64,000 nucleotides of DNA, taken from contig JAHDID010000011.1 of the NCBI GenBank assembly GCA_020630975.1, forward strand, positions 1 through 64,000. The letters run 5' to 3'. Numbering within the stretch: the first letter of the stretch is position 1; the number at the start of each line of letters is the position of its first letter. Made by a program: the position numbers and the translations under genes. The notes beneath the pieces are model-generated. The model had not been told where the DNA came from. It saw only the letters and a list, made by a program, of their open reading frames with translations, and searched no databases. Of the stretch, positions 35,234 to 44,177 are shown piece after piece. Source of the stretch: Verrucomicrobiota bacterium. Its GTDB lineage: Bacteria > Verrucomicrobiota > Verrucomicrobiia > Verrucomicrobiales > DEV007.

Positions 35234-37240
35234 ATGCTAGAAATCGCGCACTATAAGATTCTCAGTTTACTGGGTGCATCTGTTTTACTACTTGGCGCAG
35301 CGCCCAAAACAACCGCCCACCCCGCCCATGCCGAGCCAGTTAATTACCCCTACGTGGTAGGCTTCGAGAGATTTCACACCGAGCTCGACGGACCGGAGCA
35401 TCTCGCCAAGGGCGGGCTGATCCTTCTCAATGAACTCAACTGTGTCGCCTGCCACACACCGCCTGCGCACCTGAAGACATCGCTCACTGGGCGTACGGGG
35501 ACCCGTCTGACAGGAGTCGCGGACCGCTTCGAACCTCTCGACCTGGAGATGATGATTCGCAATCCGCGCTTCGTGAAAACCGATACCATCATGCCTAGTC
35601 TGTTCGCTGGGCCGGATAGAGATCTGGAAGAGATCGAAGCTCTCAAACATTTCTTGGCCACGCTGCACGAGCCTTTACCTGGCTTCCCCGATGGCGATAT
35701 CGATACCGGCCGACTGCTCTACCACCAAGTCGGCTGTGTGTCCTGCCATGCCCCAGAGATGGATTATCGACCACCCTGGCTATCCGCCGATGAGGAAGTG
35801 TACCAGACATCGCTGCCCAGCGTACCGATGAACCTCGCCGACCGCTACCCGCGCGAAGCGCTGATCGATCTGATCATGCACCCCAACAAACATCGCCCCT
35901 CGGGACGGATGCCCCGCTTCGATTTAACCCAGGCAGAAGCCATCGATATCGGCTCCTACCTCAATTCCACGCCAAAAGTCGAACTACCCGACCCATTATT
36001 GAACGTACTCAAAGACAGCTCCGCCGCATTCAGCCCTGACACCCATCTAGTCGATAAAGGCCGCAAATTGTTCGCCAGTAAAAACTGCACAGCCTGCCAC
36101 AGTGGACTCGTCGATGCGCCCCCTACCCTGTCCAAGCCGCTACAGGAACTAAAAACCGACACAGCCCTCGGTTGTCTATCGGAAAGACCAACAGGTGGCG
36201 AGGTACCATTCTACGGTCTGGGAGAGCTACAGAAAACAGCCCTCAGAGAAGCGCTCAGTCGTATCCAACACACATCTCCCCCGCCCGCTATCGATTGGAC
36301 ACTATCGACTCAAAACTGCTACGCCTGCCATGAGCGCGGCGGCAAAGGCGGGCCTGAATCAGCTAGAGAATTTTTCTTCACCACGACCGACCTCGACTCC
36401 ATCTGCGACGAGCGATGGAGCTCGCATCCGCCAAAGCTAGATGGCGTAGGCCAAAAACTAACTGACCAATGGTGGGCCAAGACCCTCTACCAAAACTCAC
36501 AGGATAACGAACCGGTCCGCTCCTACCTATCCGCGCGCATGCCGATATACCCCACCAACTCTCTCGACAGCCTAGTGGCACAGCTAAAACAGGAAGATAA
36601 CAAAAACCCAGTAACACTACCTAAAGGTAACAAGGAACGGGGGAAACAACTTCTCTCTTTGGCAGGTAAAAATTGTGTCCTGTGCCATGGGCTAGGTACC
36701 CAGCGCCCTCCCGGAGTCGTCAGCCAGTCTCTAGACACAGTGCCCCAGCGAATAACTCCGACTCACTTCGGCACATTTCTGAGCCGCGAAGCCCCCCACC
36801 AACTATCACTACAGGAAGCCGCAGACGTCTGGCATTACTTGGAGACGATCGATCCCACTGACCTGCCCGATGGGCTCCTGAAACCCGACATCACCGAACA
36901 AATCCCCGATACCGAACCCATCGTAGTACGGGCAGGATTAAAATCCATTTCTGATGATGCGCTTCTGATCGGCCTACCAGGTGGTAAGAACCTCGCGTTC
37001 GATATCCCTAGCTGCCAGTGGGTCGCTCGCTGGACAGGCCGCTTTGTCGATCCTGGGCCTGCATGGGAAGCCGCAGGAGATATCGTACTAGAGCCCCTAG
37101 CCCCCGTGGAGCATTTGCCACTACCTAACGATCCACCGGCTCGACTCTACCGAGGCTACCGGCTCGATCCCGAACGAGGCGTGGCCGTCATATACTGGGA
37201 AGGTCGAACTCAAGTCGAAGACTACGCCGATCTCTATTAA
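35234..37240 (+). CDS. Exported five-haem c-type cytochrome protein
   Basis: 668 residues with a signal peptide (LSLLGASVLLLGAAPKTTA region). Five CxxCH haem-c motifs: CVACH near residue 70, CVSCH 169, CTACH 285, CYACH 362 and CVLCH 481. The spacing suggests repeated cytochrome-c domains. The last 110 residues have no haem motif and may be a beta domain. It would work in periplasmic electron transfer, perhaps with a sugar or polyol oxidase as in other PVC cytochrome proteins. The partner gene starts 3 bases after its stop. Confidence 0.85.
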   Translation: MLEIAHYKILSLLGASVLLLGAAPKTTAHPAHAEPVNYPYVVGFERFHTELDGPEHLAKGGLILLNELNCVACHTPPAHLKTSLTGRTGTRLTGVADRFEPLDLEMMIRNPRFVKTDTIMPSLFAGPDRDLEEIEALKHFLATLHEPLPGFPDGDIDTGRLLYHQVGCVSCHAPEMDYRPPWLSADEEVYQTSLPSVPMNLADRYPREALIDLIMHPNKHRPSGRMPRFDLTQAEAIDIGSYLNSTPKVELPDPLLNVLKDSSAAFSPDTHLVDKGRKLFASKNCTACHSGLVDAPPTLSKPLQELKTDTALGCLSERPTGGEVPFYGLGELQKTALREALSRIQHTSPPPAIDWTLSTQNCYACHERGGKGGPESAREFFFTTTDLDSICDERWSSHPPKLDGVGQKLTDQWWAKTLYQNSQDNEPVRSYLSARMPIYPTNSLDSLVAQLKQEDNKNPVTLPKGNKERGKQLLSLAGKNCVLCHGLGTQRPPGVVSQSLDTVPQRITPTHFGTFLSREAPHQLSLQEAADVWHYLETIDPTDLPDGLLKPDITEQIPDTEPIVVRAGLKSISDDALLIGLPGGKNLAFDIPSCQWVARWTGRFVDPGPAWEAAGDIVLEPLAPVEHLPLPNDPPARLYRGYRLDPERGVAVIYWEGRTQVEDYADLY

Positions 37241-37243
37241 GCC

Positions 37244-38434
37244 ATGCCTACTGAACGCCGATCACTTCGACCTAAACTAGCCCCAGAAAAAACAAGGAGG
37301 GGCTGCCTTCAGCTGCCCGGCAACCTTAGCCATTGCTTCGGCTCAGCCTGCCAAGCAGCTGAAGGCTGGCCCTCCTTGGGCCTACGACTACTCTTACCGC
37401 TACTATGGCTGTCGTGCGAGATCGCTTTAGCCAGCGATTCACCGCTGATCTGGGAGAAAATCCCCACTCGACCAGAACACAAACTCATCACCAATGCCAT
37501 CGCCGAGAAGCCAGACGGCTCGATAGCTCTATGCACCACTCGAGGAGAGGTTTGGACATTTGAAGACCAACAATGGAACAAAATCGCAACCGGTTTGCGC
37601 GCACCATCTGAAATAGAATGGATTGCTGCGGTGTCCGACCCTTTCGCGCCAGAATCCAAATCCAAATCCAAATCCAAATCCAAATCCAAATCCGTAAACG
37701 AAATGCGAGGGCACTGGATGGTCTCCCAAGCCCAAAACTTTACCACACTAGTTGATACTAATTCAGATGGGAAAATCGATCGGTTTATGGAACACCGATC
37801 CAAGAAACCTGCGCCGATAAACTCTCCCTCCCCCTTTAAGAATATCACCTGGAAGAGCAACCCAATCGGGAAAGGAATATTTACAGGACAAGCGTGGTGC
37901 GGACTAAAATCTCAAAACCAATGGTATCGCTACAGCCAAACCGGCGACACCCATCTATTAGTCCAGATACACTCAGGCAAAAATTTCGCCACCGATGCGA
38001 TACTCTCACGATCGGACGGAACATGGATCGTCGCACAATCCAACCGCTATGAGCCTAAGCGAAGCCGAACGAAATTCGAAGTTTATCAAGTCTCCTGGAA
38101 TCCCGATGCATCGCCATTCGAAGTCACCCACGTTCAGGCAAACACAAACAGTTTCGAACTCTCCTTTTCTCACCCCCTCCTGCCCGACACCGCAAAAATG
38201 GATTGGGCCTATCGTATCCAGAAAGCGAATGCAGAATCTCCGCTCGCAATCAAACAAATCACGGTCCTAGACGAGGCCTTTCAGAAAGTCGAACTCGTCC
38301 TAGCGGAGCCAGTGCAGCCAGACATCGAGTACGCGATAGCAGTCGATGGCGTCTGGTCTGCCAGTCGCAGCCCTGTAGCCAATCCCAACCTGCGGGTCAT
38401 TTACTCTCCGACTACCGCAAAACCGGCGAATTAA
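37244..38434 (+). CDS. Exported partner protein of the cytochrome, with REP-derived N-terminus and Ser-Lys repeat
   Basis: 396 residues; ATG 37244 lies 3 bases past the cytochrome stop, so translational coupling is likely. Residues about 17-45 are encoded by a REP-type hairpin (37294-37377). The signal helix follows only after that (LGLRLLLPLLWLSCEIALAS). The mature part begins with propeller-like segments (AIAEKPDGSIALCTTRGEVWTF), and residues about 138-149 are (Ser-Lys)6 from a TCCAAA repeat. The C-terminus looks like a beta-sandwich with VELVLAEPVQPDIEYAIAV. It resembles the non-haem part of PVC dehydrogenase-cytochrome proteins. No catalytic residues assigned. Confidence 0.65.
   Translation: MPTERRSLRPKLAPEKTRRGCLQLPGNLSHCFGSACQAAEGWPSLGLRLLLPLLWLSCEIALASDSPLIWEKIPTRPEHKLITNAIAEKPDGSIALCTTRGEVWTFEDQQWNKIATGLRAPSEIEWIAAVSDPFAPESKSKSKSKSKSKSVNEMRGHWMVSQAQNFTTLVDTNSDGKIDRFMEHRSKKPAPINSPSPFKNITWKSNPIGKGIFTGQAWCGLKSQNQWYRYSQTGDTHLLVQIHSGKNFATDAILSRSDGTWIVAQSNRYEPKRSRTKFEVYQVSWNPDASPFEVTHVQANTNSFELSFSHPLLPDTAKMDWAYRIQKANAESPLAIKQITVLDEAFQKVELVLAEPVQPDIEYAIAVDGVWSASRSPVANPNLRVIYSPTTAKPAN
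37294..37377. repeat. REP-like inverted repeat (family C) inside a coding region
   Basis: Arms at 37294-37316 and 37355-37377 are 23 bases long with two mismatches; the inner GCAGCTGAAGGC is perfect on both sides. The loop (37317-37354) includes smaller pairs. The core CCTTCAGCTG recurs in the hairpin at 41471-41489. The element lies fully inside the reading frame at 37244-38434, between its start codon and the signal-peptide helix. Confidence 0.7.
37655..37693. repeat. Hexanucleotide microsatellite (TCCAAA)6 encoding (Ser-Lys)6
   Basis: Six perfect TCCAAA units (37655-37690) plus TCC. As the unit is six bases, gain or loss keeps the frame and only changes linker length and charge in the exported protein. 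Confidence 0.95.
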
Positions 38435-38474
38435 TCATCGTCCTCTGCACCTGAATCCTTCAGTGTAGGTGACT

Positions 38475-40001
38475 ATGAAAATCCTATACGTAGCGAGTCT
38501 GTGTCTCCTGGCATCGTCCGCCTGGAGTGCTGATAAACCTCACAAAAAAGCCGATATCGCAGTACCCGTTCCCGAGGGAAAATCGCTACAAGAGATGATC
38601 TACAACTTTCCAGCGCCGCCCCCAGAGCAGGGATCGGCAGAGCACTTGCCCAAGCGCCCCAAACGCCAGTCCAAACCTGCCGCCACACAGCCTGCTATCG
38701 CTACCATCGGCGACTGGACTACAGCTACAGGTGAGTTTGCCGGCACAGCAGCACAGAACGGCCATCTTGTGCCGACCGAGGATACAGGTTCATACACCTC
38801 AGCTATTCACCCACTAGAGACTCCGACCCAACTCAGCTCTATCACCCTCACCCAATCCACCGAATGGATGGAGTGGAATCCCGTGGAAAATGTCGGCCCC
38901 AAAGCTGGCAATGCTCCCGTGCTACTGCCAGTCGCCGATGATGACTACTACTTCTTTGCTCAGGGAAAAGGTGGCTATCACGCTTTTCACTCTACCGATA
39001 TGAAGACCTGGAAAGATCTGGGCTCACTCGGAGGCATCACTTGGGTCACCACAGCCGAATACTCAAATGGTCACTTCTATATCTACTACGATGCTCCAAA
39101 TGACCAAGACCCTCATCTGATCATCGACGATGACCTGACCGACGATAAGTTACCCATCAAGATGGGCGTCGCTTTCCGAGATCCCTCGGCAGGCTCAGAC
39201 TGTGCTGTCTTTATCGACGATGCCGACGACGACTTTCACATCATCTACGAGGACTGGTCGCCGATCAATGCCCAGCGCAATGCCTGGGACTCACCTCTGG
39301 CCGGCCACACTTCGAGCTCCGATGGGCTGACTGGTTTCGAGCCCCACGAGCACCCTTTTCCCGTAGACCACCGGACCACTCCGACTGGCCAGCTCGGCAT
39401 CTACCACCACATCAGCTCAAAAGCCGAACCTCTCGAAGCACCTAAGGAAGGCAAAAAAAAGCGTCGTCGCGGTGCTCTATACTACGAAATCCACGAGCCC
39501 CTACAGGAAGCGTACGGTGACTGGACGGCGATCAAGGTAGGTAGTGAGTATTACCTCTTCTGTGACCACGACAAAGTGTCCGGCGAGATGGGCGTCGCGC
39601 GGTTTCACTCCAGCGACCTGATGAAAGAGGAGTTCCAGCATCAACAGACAATTGGCAAAGGTCACCCAGACCCCACAGTAGGTTTTGCCGAAGGCCAATT
39701 CTACCTCGTCACCCAGATGAGCACAGACTACACCAGCCCCGGCCCATGGGTCGATGGCGTCACCACCCGAGTCGGCATCGACAGCACTGGCGATGGTAAG
39801 ATCGATTCCCACACCGAGTGGCAGACCATTAGCGAAAGCTACCAGCTCAAACCCGGCTACAGCCGAGTCGTAGAAATCACACCTGCCTCACTGGATCTAT
39901 CAGAACTCCCCAAAGCCCACGCCTGGCAGGTCGAGATAAAGATCGACGATACAGCAGTCGAGATGGCCTCTCCAAAGATCCGCTCTGTTGAGTTGCGATA
40001 A
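38475..40001 (+). CDS. Exported GH43-like five-bladed beta-propeller protein
   Basis: 508 residues from ATG 38475 (signal peptide MKILYVASLCLLASSAWSA). A basic/proline-rich region (to about residue 80) is followed by propeller blades with the FAQGKGGYHAFHSTDMKTW pattern, DYYFFAQ, HFYIYYDAPNDQDPH, HIIYEDWSPIN, YYLFCDHDK and GHPDPTVGFAEGQFYL. Such repeats are typical of GH43/GH117-like arabinanase or galactosidase folds. Acidic residues are present in the blades, but I cannot assign the catalytic triad. Probably acts on polysaccharide outside the cytoplasm. Confidence 0.65.
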   Translation: MKILYVASLCLLASSAWSADKPHKKADIAVPVPEGKSLQEMIYNFPAPPPEQGSAEHLPKRPKRQSKPAATQPAIATIGDWTTATGEFAGTAAQNGHLVPTEDTGSYTSAIHPLETPTQLSSITLTQSTEWMEWNPVENVGPKAGNAPVLLPVADDDYYFFAQGKGGYHAFHSTDMKTWKDLGSLGGITWVTTAEYSNGHFYIYYDAPNDQDPHLIIDDDLTDDKLPIKMGVAFRDPSAGSDCAVFIDDADDDFHIIYEDWSPINAQRNAWDSPLAGHTSSSDGLTGFEPHEHPFPVDHRTTPTGQLGIYHHISSKAEPLEAPKEGKKKRRRGALYYEIHEPLQEAYGDWTAIKVGSEYYLFCDHDKVSGEMGVARFHSSDLMKEEFQHQQTIGKGHPDPTVGFAEGQFYLVTQMSTDYTSPGPWVDGVTTRVGIDSTGDGKIDSHTEWQTISESYQLKPGYSRVVEITPASLDLSELPKAHAWQVEIKIDDTAVEMASPKIRSVELR

Positions 40002-40012
40002 GCGCCCCTCCC

Positions 40013-41413
40013 ATGACCACCTACCGTACCGCTGCCAACCGCTACGCCTCCTTCAGAGACGAGGTCTTTGCCTCATCCGGCAGTCAGGTCGCCGAGCCCA
40101 GCCCTATCGACATTCCCGAGATGGAGCTACAGGCCATGTGGTTCGGTGGAGAGTTTGGCCGCCACTTCTCAGGAACACGCGGCGAGACTATAGAGATCGT
40201 CCAGTTTGGTCATTGGAATCACTCCGCCGGCCCCGACTTCACCGAAGTCGCGGTGCGCATCGATGGCCAGCTGCATAGCGGCAGTTTAGAGATCGATTTA
40301 TCCCTACACAGCTGGGAGAGCCACGGTCACGGAGCGAATACACATTTCGACGATGTGGTACTACATGTATTCCTCAACCACGATCACGATGGCGGTGATT
40401 TCTACACACGCACGTCCCAGCACCAAGAGATCACACAGCTGCGGATCGACCCAGCTTGGCTACACCACGCCAAGGCCCGAGATCTGGCCGAGGCATTCCC
40501 CGGCCGCTGCCTGACTCCTCTACAACAACTCTCCGACACCGCCGCAGAGACACTTATCGAGTCGGCCGCCCAGTACCGCCTCGAACGAAAATCCCGCCGC
40601 CTATCTGCTATGGCCGATGCCACCAGTGCCGATCAGATGATGTATCAAGCCATCGCAGAAGCACTCGGCTATCGTAAGAACAAATACGCCATGTCGATCA
40701 TGGCACAGCGAAACCCTATCAAATCCATGCTCCTCCTACCCAGCACCGCACGAGAGGCGCACTGGTATGGCACTGCCGGCTGGATGCAGACAGAAGTGCA
40801 CGACGCATCCCTATCCGAAGAAACCAGCACCTACCTAAAAGACCTCTGGCAACACTGGTGGAAAATCCGCCCCGAGATCGAGGCCAAAGACGAACGCCGA
40901 GCCATCAAATGGCACCTCGCAGGCACGCGCCCTGTCAATCATCCCCAGCGTCGGCTAGGTGCTTTAGCCGCGCTAGTTGATAGCTGGAATGCCGCTTCTG
41001 CGATATGGAAAAACCCCACCGCAGATATCACCAAACACTGGACAGTCCTACTGGAGTCGCTACAGCACGACCACTGGCAGCACCACTACACACTCCACTC
41101 CAAACGAGCCGCCAAAGCCATGCGCCTGATCGGCCAAGATCGCCAACGCGATATCCTAGGCAATGTCCTATTTCCCTACTGCCTAGCTGATCACCCAGAG
41201 CTATGGGCAGCTTTCCTTTCTCTACCAGCGGTCGATGGCAACGAAAAGCTACGCCGCGCTCAGCTACGCCTATTTGGCACAAAAAAACACCCCACGATCA
41301 AACGCTACTACCAGCAGCAAGCCCTACTACAAATCTACGACGACTTCTGCCTAGAGGATACCTCCGAGTGCGCCGAGTGCCCCTTCCCCGAGCAACTCTG
41401 CCAGTGGCAGTAG
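40013..41413 (+). CDS. DUF2851 family protein
   Basis: 466 residues, cytoplasmic. It shows the DUF2851 hallmarks: MELQAMWFGGEFGRHFSGTRG, then EIVQFGHWNHSAGPDFTEVAVRIDGQLHSGSLEIDLSLHSWESHGHG-type strand with GPDF and the H-x-H pair, then DDVVLHVFLNHD. A C-terminal Cys cluster (CAECPFPEQLCQW) could bind metal. Function is not established; the pattern of conserved Asp, Glu and His recalls nuclease-like folds, but this is only a guess. It lies 11 bases after the GH43-like gene. Confidence 0.85.
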   Translation: MTTYRTAANRYASFRDEVFASSGSQVAEPSPIDIPEMELQAMWFGGEFGRHFSGTRGETIEIVQFGHWNHSAGPDFTEVAVRIDGQLHSGSLEIDLSLHSWESHGHGANTHFDDVVLHVFLNHDHDGGDFYTRTSQHQEITQLRIDPAWLHHAKARDLAEAFPGRCLTPLQQLSDTAAETLIESAAQYRLERKSRRLSAMADATSADQMMYQAIAEALGYRKNKYAMSIMAQRNPIKSMLLLPSTAREAHWYGTAGWMQTEVHDASLSEETSTYLKDLWQHWWKIRPEIEAKDERRAIKWHLAGTRPVNHPQRRLGALAALVDSWNAASAIWKNPTADITKHWTVLLESLQHDHWQHHYTLHSKRAAKAMRLIGQDRQRDILGNVLFPYCLADHPELWAAFLSLPAVDGNEKLRRAQLRLFGTKKHPTIKRYYQQQALLQIYDDFCLEDTSECAECPFPEQLCQWQ

Positions 41414-41470
41414 CGATTCAAGCCAAGAAGAGGGAAGTCGATCAACTACAATTTGATCCTACATACGTAG

Positions 41471-41489
41471 GGTCAGCCTTCAGCTGACC
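41471..41489. repeat. Small hairpin with the family C REP core
   Basis: GGTCAGC, loop CTTCA, GCTGACC. It shares AGCCTTCAGCTG with the inverted repeat at 37294-37377. It lies 58 bases after the DUF2851 stop codon and may also help end that transcript. Confidence 0.6.
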
Positions 41490-41626
41490 AACAGGCTGAG
41501 CCACCTAAACAATCTGTCAGATCTCAGTATCCCCCTTTGGCACCTGTCGCGTAAATCCCAGATTCGGATATCCCTTTTTCGTGCGATTAACGAACGGCGA
41601 GAGCAAAGCGTAAAATGAGCAAGTAG

Positions 41627-41810
41627 TTCTAGCACCCCGCTGGGCTGCGGCTAGGCAGTTTACGAATCCGGTGGCTACGCTACCACGGGCTAACATCTAC
41701 TAGCCCCTTCGGGACTGAGTCCGCCCCGGAGGGGCGAAGAGATAGTAGCCTGGGGTGAAACCCCGGTGCAAAACCTGAAAATACTACCCACCCCAGCGGG
41801 GTGATAGAAG
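41627..41810. repeat. Composite non-coding repeat element with nested palindromes
   Basis: The outer ends CACCCCGCTGGG (41633-41644) and CCCAGCGGGGTG (41792-41803) are perfect inverted 12-mers, extended by TTCTA/TAGAA. Inside are GGGCTA...TAGCCC (about 41688-41707), AGCCCCTTCGGGACT, CGCCCCGGAGGGGCG and CTGGGGTGAAACCCCGG. No reading frame fits. It fills most of the 415-base gap 41414-41828 and looks like a dispersed repeat or mobile remnant; copies elsewhere in the genome are expected. The rest of the gap, apart from the 41471 hairpin, shows nothing. Confidence 0.65.
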
Positions 41811-41828
41811 CGCCACAATCGAGTTATC

Positions 41829-42620
41829 TTAAGGTCTGAACTGTATCTTCGGCACAGCCTCCAGCAGCTTCTTCGCGCAGTCACTCTTCGGCCTATCAAA
41901 CACCGCCTCCGCTTCATCCAGCTCCACGATCTTGCCCGCTTCCATCACTGCTATGCGATCGGCTATATACCTCACTACCGATAGATCGTGAGTGATGAAA
42001 ATCATGGTCAGATTCAGCTCGCGCTGTAGCTCGCGCAGCAGATTCAGTATCTGTGACTGGATCGATACATCCAGAGCAGACACAGGCTCGTCTGCGATCA
42101 CCAGCTTAGGCTCGGTAGCGAGAGCTCGGGCGATAGCGATACGCTGCCGCTGACCTCCAGAAAACTCATGAGGATACTTTCGGACAAAGCGCGGATCTAG
42201 CCCCACTCGCTCCATGATCTCTCCGACTCTATTCTGTAGTTCAGCCTGCTCCACCTGCCCACGAGTCTGCACCGCCTCTGCCAGCGTCGAATAGATCGTC
42301 ATCCGAGGATTCAGCGAGGCATACGGATCCTGAAAGATCATCTGAAAATCGCAACGCCGGCCTCGTATCTCCTGTGGCGATAGATCGGCCAGCCGCTCAC
42401 CCTCGAGCACCACACTACCACTGGTAGGCTCGATCAGTTGCATGATCAGGCGCGACAGCGTCGACTTGCCACAGCCAGACTCGCCGACCAGCCCCAGTAT
42501 CTCTCCTTTCTCGATCGTCAGATCCACACCATCCACTGCCTTCACCACAGTCGGCTGCGTGAACCAGCCTTCGCTCTTTTCGAAATGCTTGGTCAGATTT
42601 TCTAGCTCTAGATAGGCCAT
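41829..42620 (-). CDS. Peptide/nickel ABC transporter ATP-binding protein (OppF/DppF type)
   Basis: 263 residues. Walker A GESGCGKSTL, signature FSGGQRQRIAIARAL, Walker B LVIADEP and the H-loop FITHDLSV are present. It lacks the C-terminal oligopeptide-transporter extension seen in its partner and ends near PKIQFRP. It lies 19 bases after the OppD-like gene, so the two form one operon. They would pair as the ATPase heterodimer of a peptide importer; permeases and binding protein are not in this window. Confidence 0.9.
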   Translation of the reverse strand: MAYLELENLTKHFEKSEGWFTQPTVVKAVDGVDLTIEKGEILGLVGESGCGKSTLSRLIMQLIEPTSGSVVLEGERLADLSPQEIRGRRCDFQMIFQDPYASLNPRMTIYSTLAEAVQTRGQVEQAELQNRVGEIMERVGLDPRFVRKYPHEFSGGQRQRIAIARALATEPKLVIADEPVSALDVSIQSQILNLLRELQRELNLTMIFITHDLSVVRYIADRIAVMEAGKIVELDEAEAVFDRPKSDCAKKLLEAVPKIQFRP

Positions 42621-42639
42621 ATCAGTCAGTATCGGTAAT

Positions 42640-43623
42640 TTACATTGATGATCCCAGAGTCGCGCAGTGCTGGCAGTCCTGCACCCAGTGCCCAGGTGCC
42701 GCCTCGACTAGCTCCGGCTGGGCAGCGCCATCACCACTGTGGTCATGCCCCGAGCGTGGCCCAAAAGCACAGCCCTCGATCGGTTTGGCCAAATTGGGCG
42801 GGAGCCCCGGGATGGTGAAAAGATCCTCCCCTCGAGTACCCATAGCAGGGATCGAGCGCTGCAGCGCCCGAGTATAGGCATGCCGTGGCTGAGTAAAGAT
42901 ATCTCGCACAGCCGCCTGCTCGACCAGACGCCCAGCATACATCACATTCACCCGATCGCAGACCTCAGAGACCACCGCCAGATCATGAGTGATAAAGATC
43001 ACCGCCGTGCCAAGATCGGCCTGACGCTGCTTGATCAGGTCGAGCACCTGCTTCTGGATCGTCACATCCAGCGCTGTAGTGGGTTCATCGGCTATCAGTA
43101 TCTCGGGGCGAGCGATCATGGCCATGGCTATCATCACCCGCTGGCGCATCCCGCCGGAAAATTCATGCGGGTAGCTTTGGATCCGAGATTTCGGGTCGGG
43201 TATGCCCACCGCATCCAGCTCAGCTATCGCTCGATCGAGAGCCTCACTCTTGCTCATCCCCTGGTGCAGACGTAGCGGCTCGATCAGCTGCGTCGAGATC
43301 TTCATATAGGGATTTAGCGACGTCATCGGATCCTGAAAGATCATGCCGACCCGACTACCGCGCACAGCTCGCATTTCTCGCTCGGACAGACTCAACAGAT
43401 CCATCCCATCGAATAGAGCCTGCCCACCCTCGATCCTACCCGGAGGCTGAGGGATCAGCTGCAGCAGCGAATAGCAGGTCACCGACTTGCCAGAGCCCGA
43501 CTCACCGACGATGCCTACCGTCTCGCCTTTCTCCACCGAGAATGAGACGCCATCGACTGCTTTTACCACTCCATCTCGAGTGTGGAAGTAGGTCTTGAGA
43601 TCTCTCACGTCCAGTAGTGCCAT
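42640..43623 (-). CDS. Peptide/nickel ABC transporter ATP-binding protein (OppD/DppD type)
   Basis: 327 residues. Walker [11 protein letters not shown], signature [15 protein letters not shown], Walker [13 protein letters not shown] and H-loop ITHDLAV, followed by the C-terminal oligopeptide-transporter region ([27 protein letters not shown]) with a Cys pair (CAFGPRS ... CQHC) that in relatives may hold an iron-sulfur cluster. First gene of the two-gene operon. The permease genes are probably elsewhere, which is common in PVC genomes. Confidence 0.92.
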   Translation of the reverse strand: MALLDVRDLKTYFHTRDGVVKAVDGVSFSVEKGETVGIVGESGSGKSVTCYSLLQLIPQPPGRIEGGQALFDGMDLLSLSEREMRAVRGSRVGMIFQDPMTSLNPYMKISTQLIEPLRLHQGMSKSEALDRAIAELDAVGIPDPKSRIQSYPHEFSGGMRQRVMIAMAMIARPEILIADEPTTALDVTIQKQVLDLIKQRQADLGTAVIFITHDLAVVSEVCDRVNVMYAGRLVEQAAVRDIFTQPRHAYTRALQRSIPAMGTRGEDLFTIPGLPPNLAKPIEGCAFGPRSGHDHSGDGAAQPELVEAAPGHWVQDCQHCATLGSSM

Positions 43624-43686
43624 ACGGCTGACAGCCTAGCCCCGACCTGCCTCATCGGGAAGAGGAAAAATCCCTGTGTCAGTACA

Positions 43687-43730
43687 GAAAAACGGCCCGG
43701 CTTGTGAATCGAAATCCACGCACCGGGCCG
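43687..43730 (-). terminator. Terminator of the 53-aa membrane protein gene
   Basis: CGGCCCGG (43693-43700) and CCGGGCCG (43723-43730) enclose a loop with a further weak stem. On the minus strand the hairpin is followed by TTTTTC (43692-43687). It lies 30 bases past the small gene and separates it from the ABC operon. Confidence 0.8.
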
Positions 43731-43760
43731 CCCCGTTCCGCACAAAGTGTTTCTAAAAAT

Positions 43761-43922
43761 TTACTCGCTGATCAGGACTTCATTCTTGGTCAGCCCGGAA
43801 CTCTCATTCGAGTTCATGGTTTTGACCGTCACCACTGTGATCAGGGCCAATCCCATGATCACAAAAATGATCTTCTCAATCGGTAGGGCTTTATCCCTTC
43901 TTTTCACTTCTTTGAAGTCCAT
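43761..43922 (-). CDS. 53-residue single-pass membrane protein
   Basis: A short gene with ATG at 43922 and TAA at 43761-43763. The peptide is MDFKEVKRRDKALPIEK, then a membrane helix (IIFVIMGLALITVVTV), then a polar end with NSNESSGLTKNEVLISE. The basic N-terminus and acidic C-terminus predict N-in topology. A good terminator lies 30 bases downstream, which supports a real transcription unit. The Shine-Dalgarno is weak (GGAA at 13 bases). It is divergent from smc. I do not recognise the family. Confidence 0.6.
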   Translation of the reverse strand: MDFKEVKRRDKALPIEKIIFVIMGLALITVVTVKTMNSNESSGLTKNEVLISE

Positions 43923-44177
43923 ATCTGCGATTCCGTTCAAGATGTTCTAACATTTTCAAAAAAAATCAATAGATAAATCATCAAAAATCATTTTAGAGAA
44001 GCTTTTTCAATATTTTTCGCAATTTTGATATAAAAACCAGACTGCTGCTTCAGATTTATTAAAAACTAATCGGAGAGAGATTTTCACTCGACATGGGGTG
44101 GGATAGGCACACTTTAGCTTCGGGGGTGATCGCACAGTCGCCTCCAGCACCGAAACACCACCACATTCAGACACCGC
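43923..44177 (+). promoter_or_regulatory. AT-rich divergent promoter region of smc and the 53-aa gene
   Basis: 255 bases without a gene. The stretch 43955-44060 is markedly AT-rich. TTCAAT (44006-44011), 17 bases, TATAAA (44029-44034) could be a plus-strand promoter for smc, with a leader of about 135 bases. No clear hairpin or repeat is seen. Confidence 0.35.

Noticed and set aside
37655-37693. Phase-variable on/off switch
   Set aside because: The repeat unit is six bases, so changes cannot shift the frame.
41414-41828. A coding remnant in the gap before the ABC ATPase genes
   Set aside because: All frames are short and broken by the nested palindromes; the sequence is better explained as a non-coding repeat.
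43704-43950. Small plus-strand reading frames opposite the 53-aa gene
   Set aside because: They overlap the minus-strand frame, contain the terminator hairpin or lack a membrane or domain pattern; the minus-strand gene has a membrane helix and a downstream terminator.
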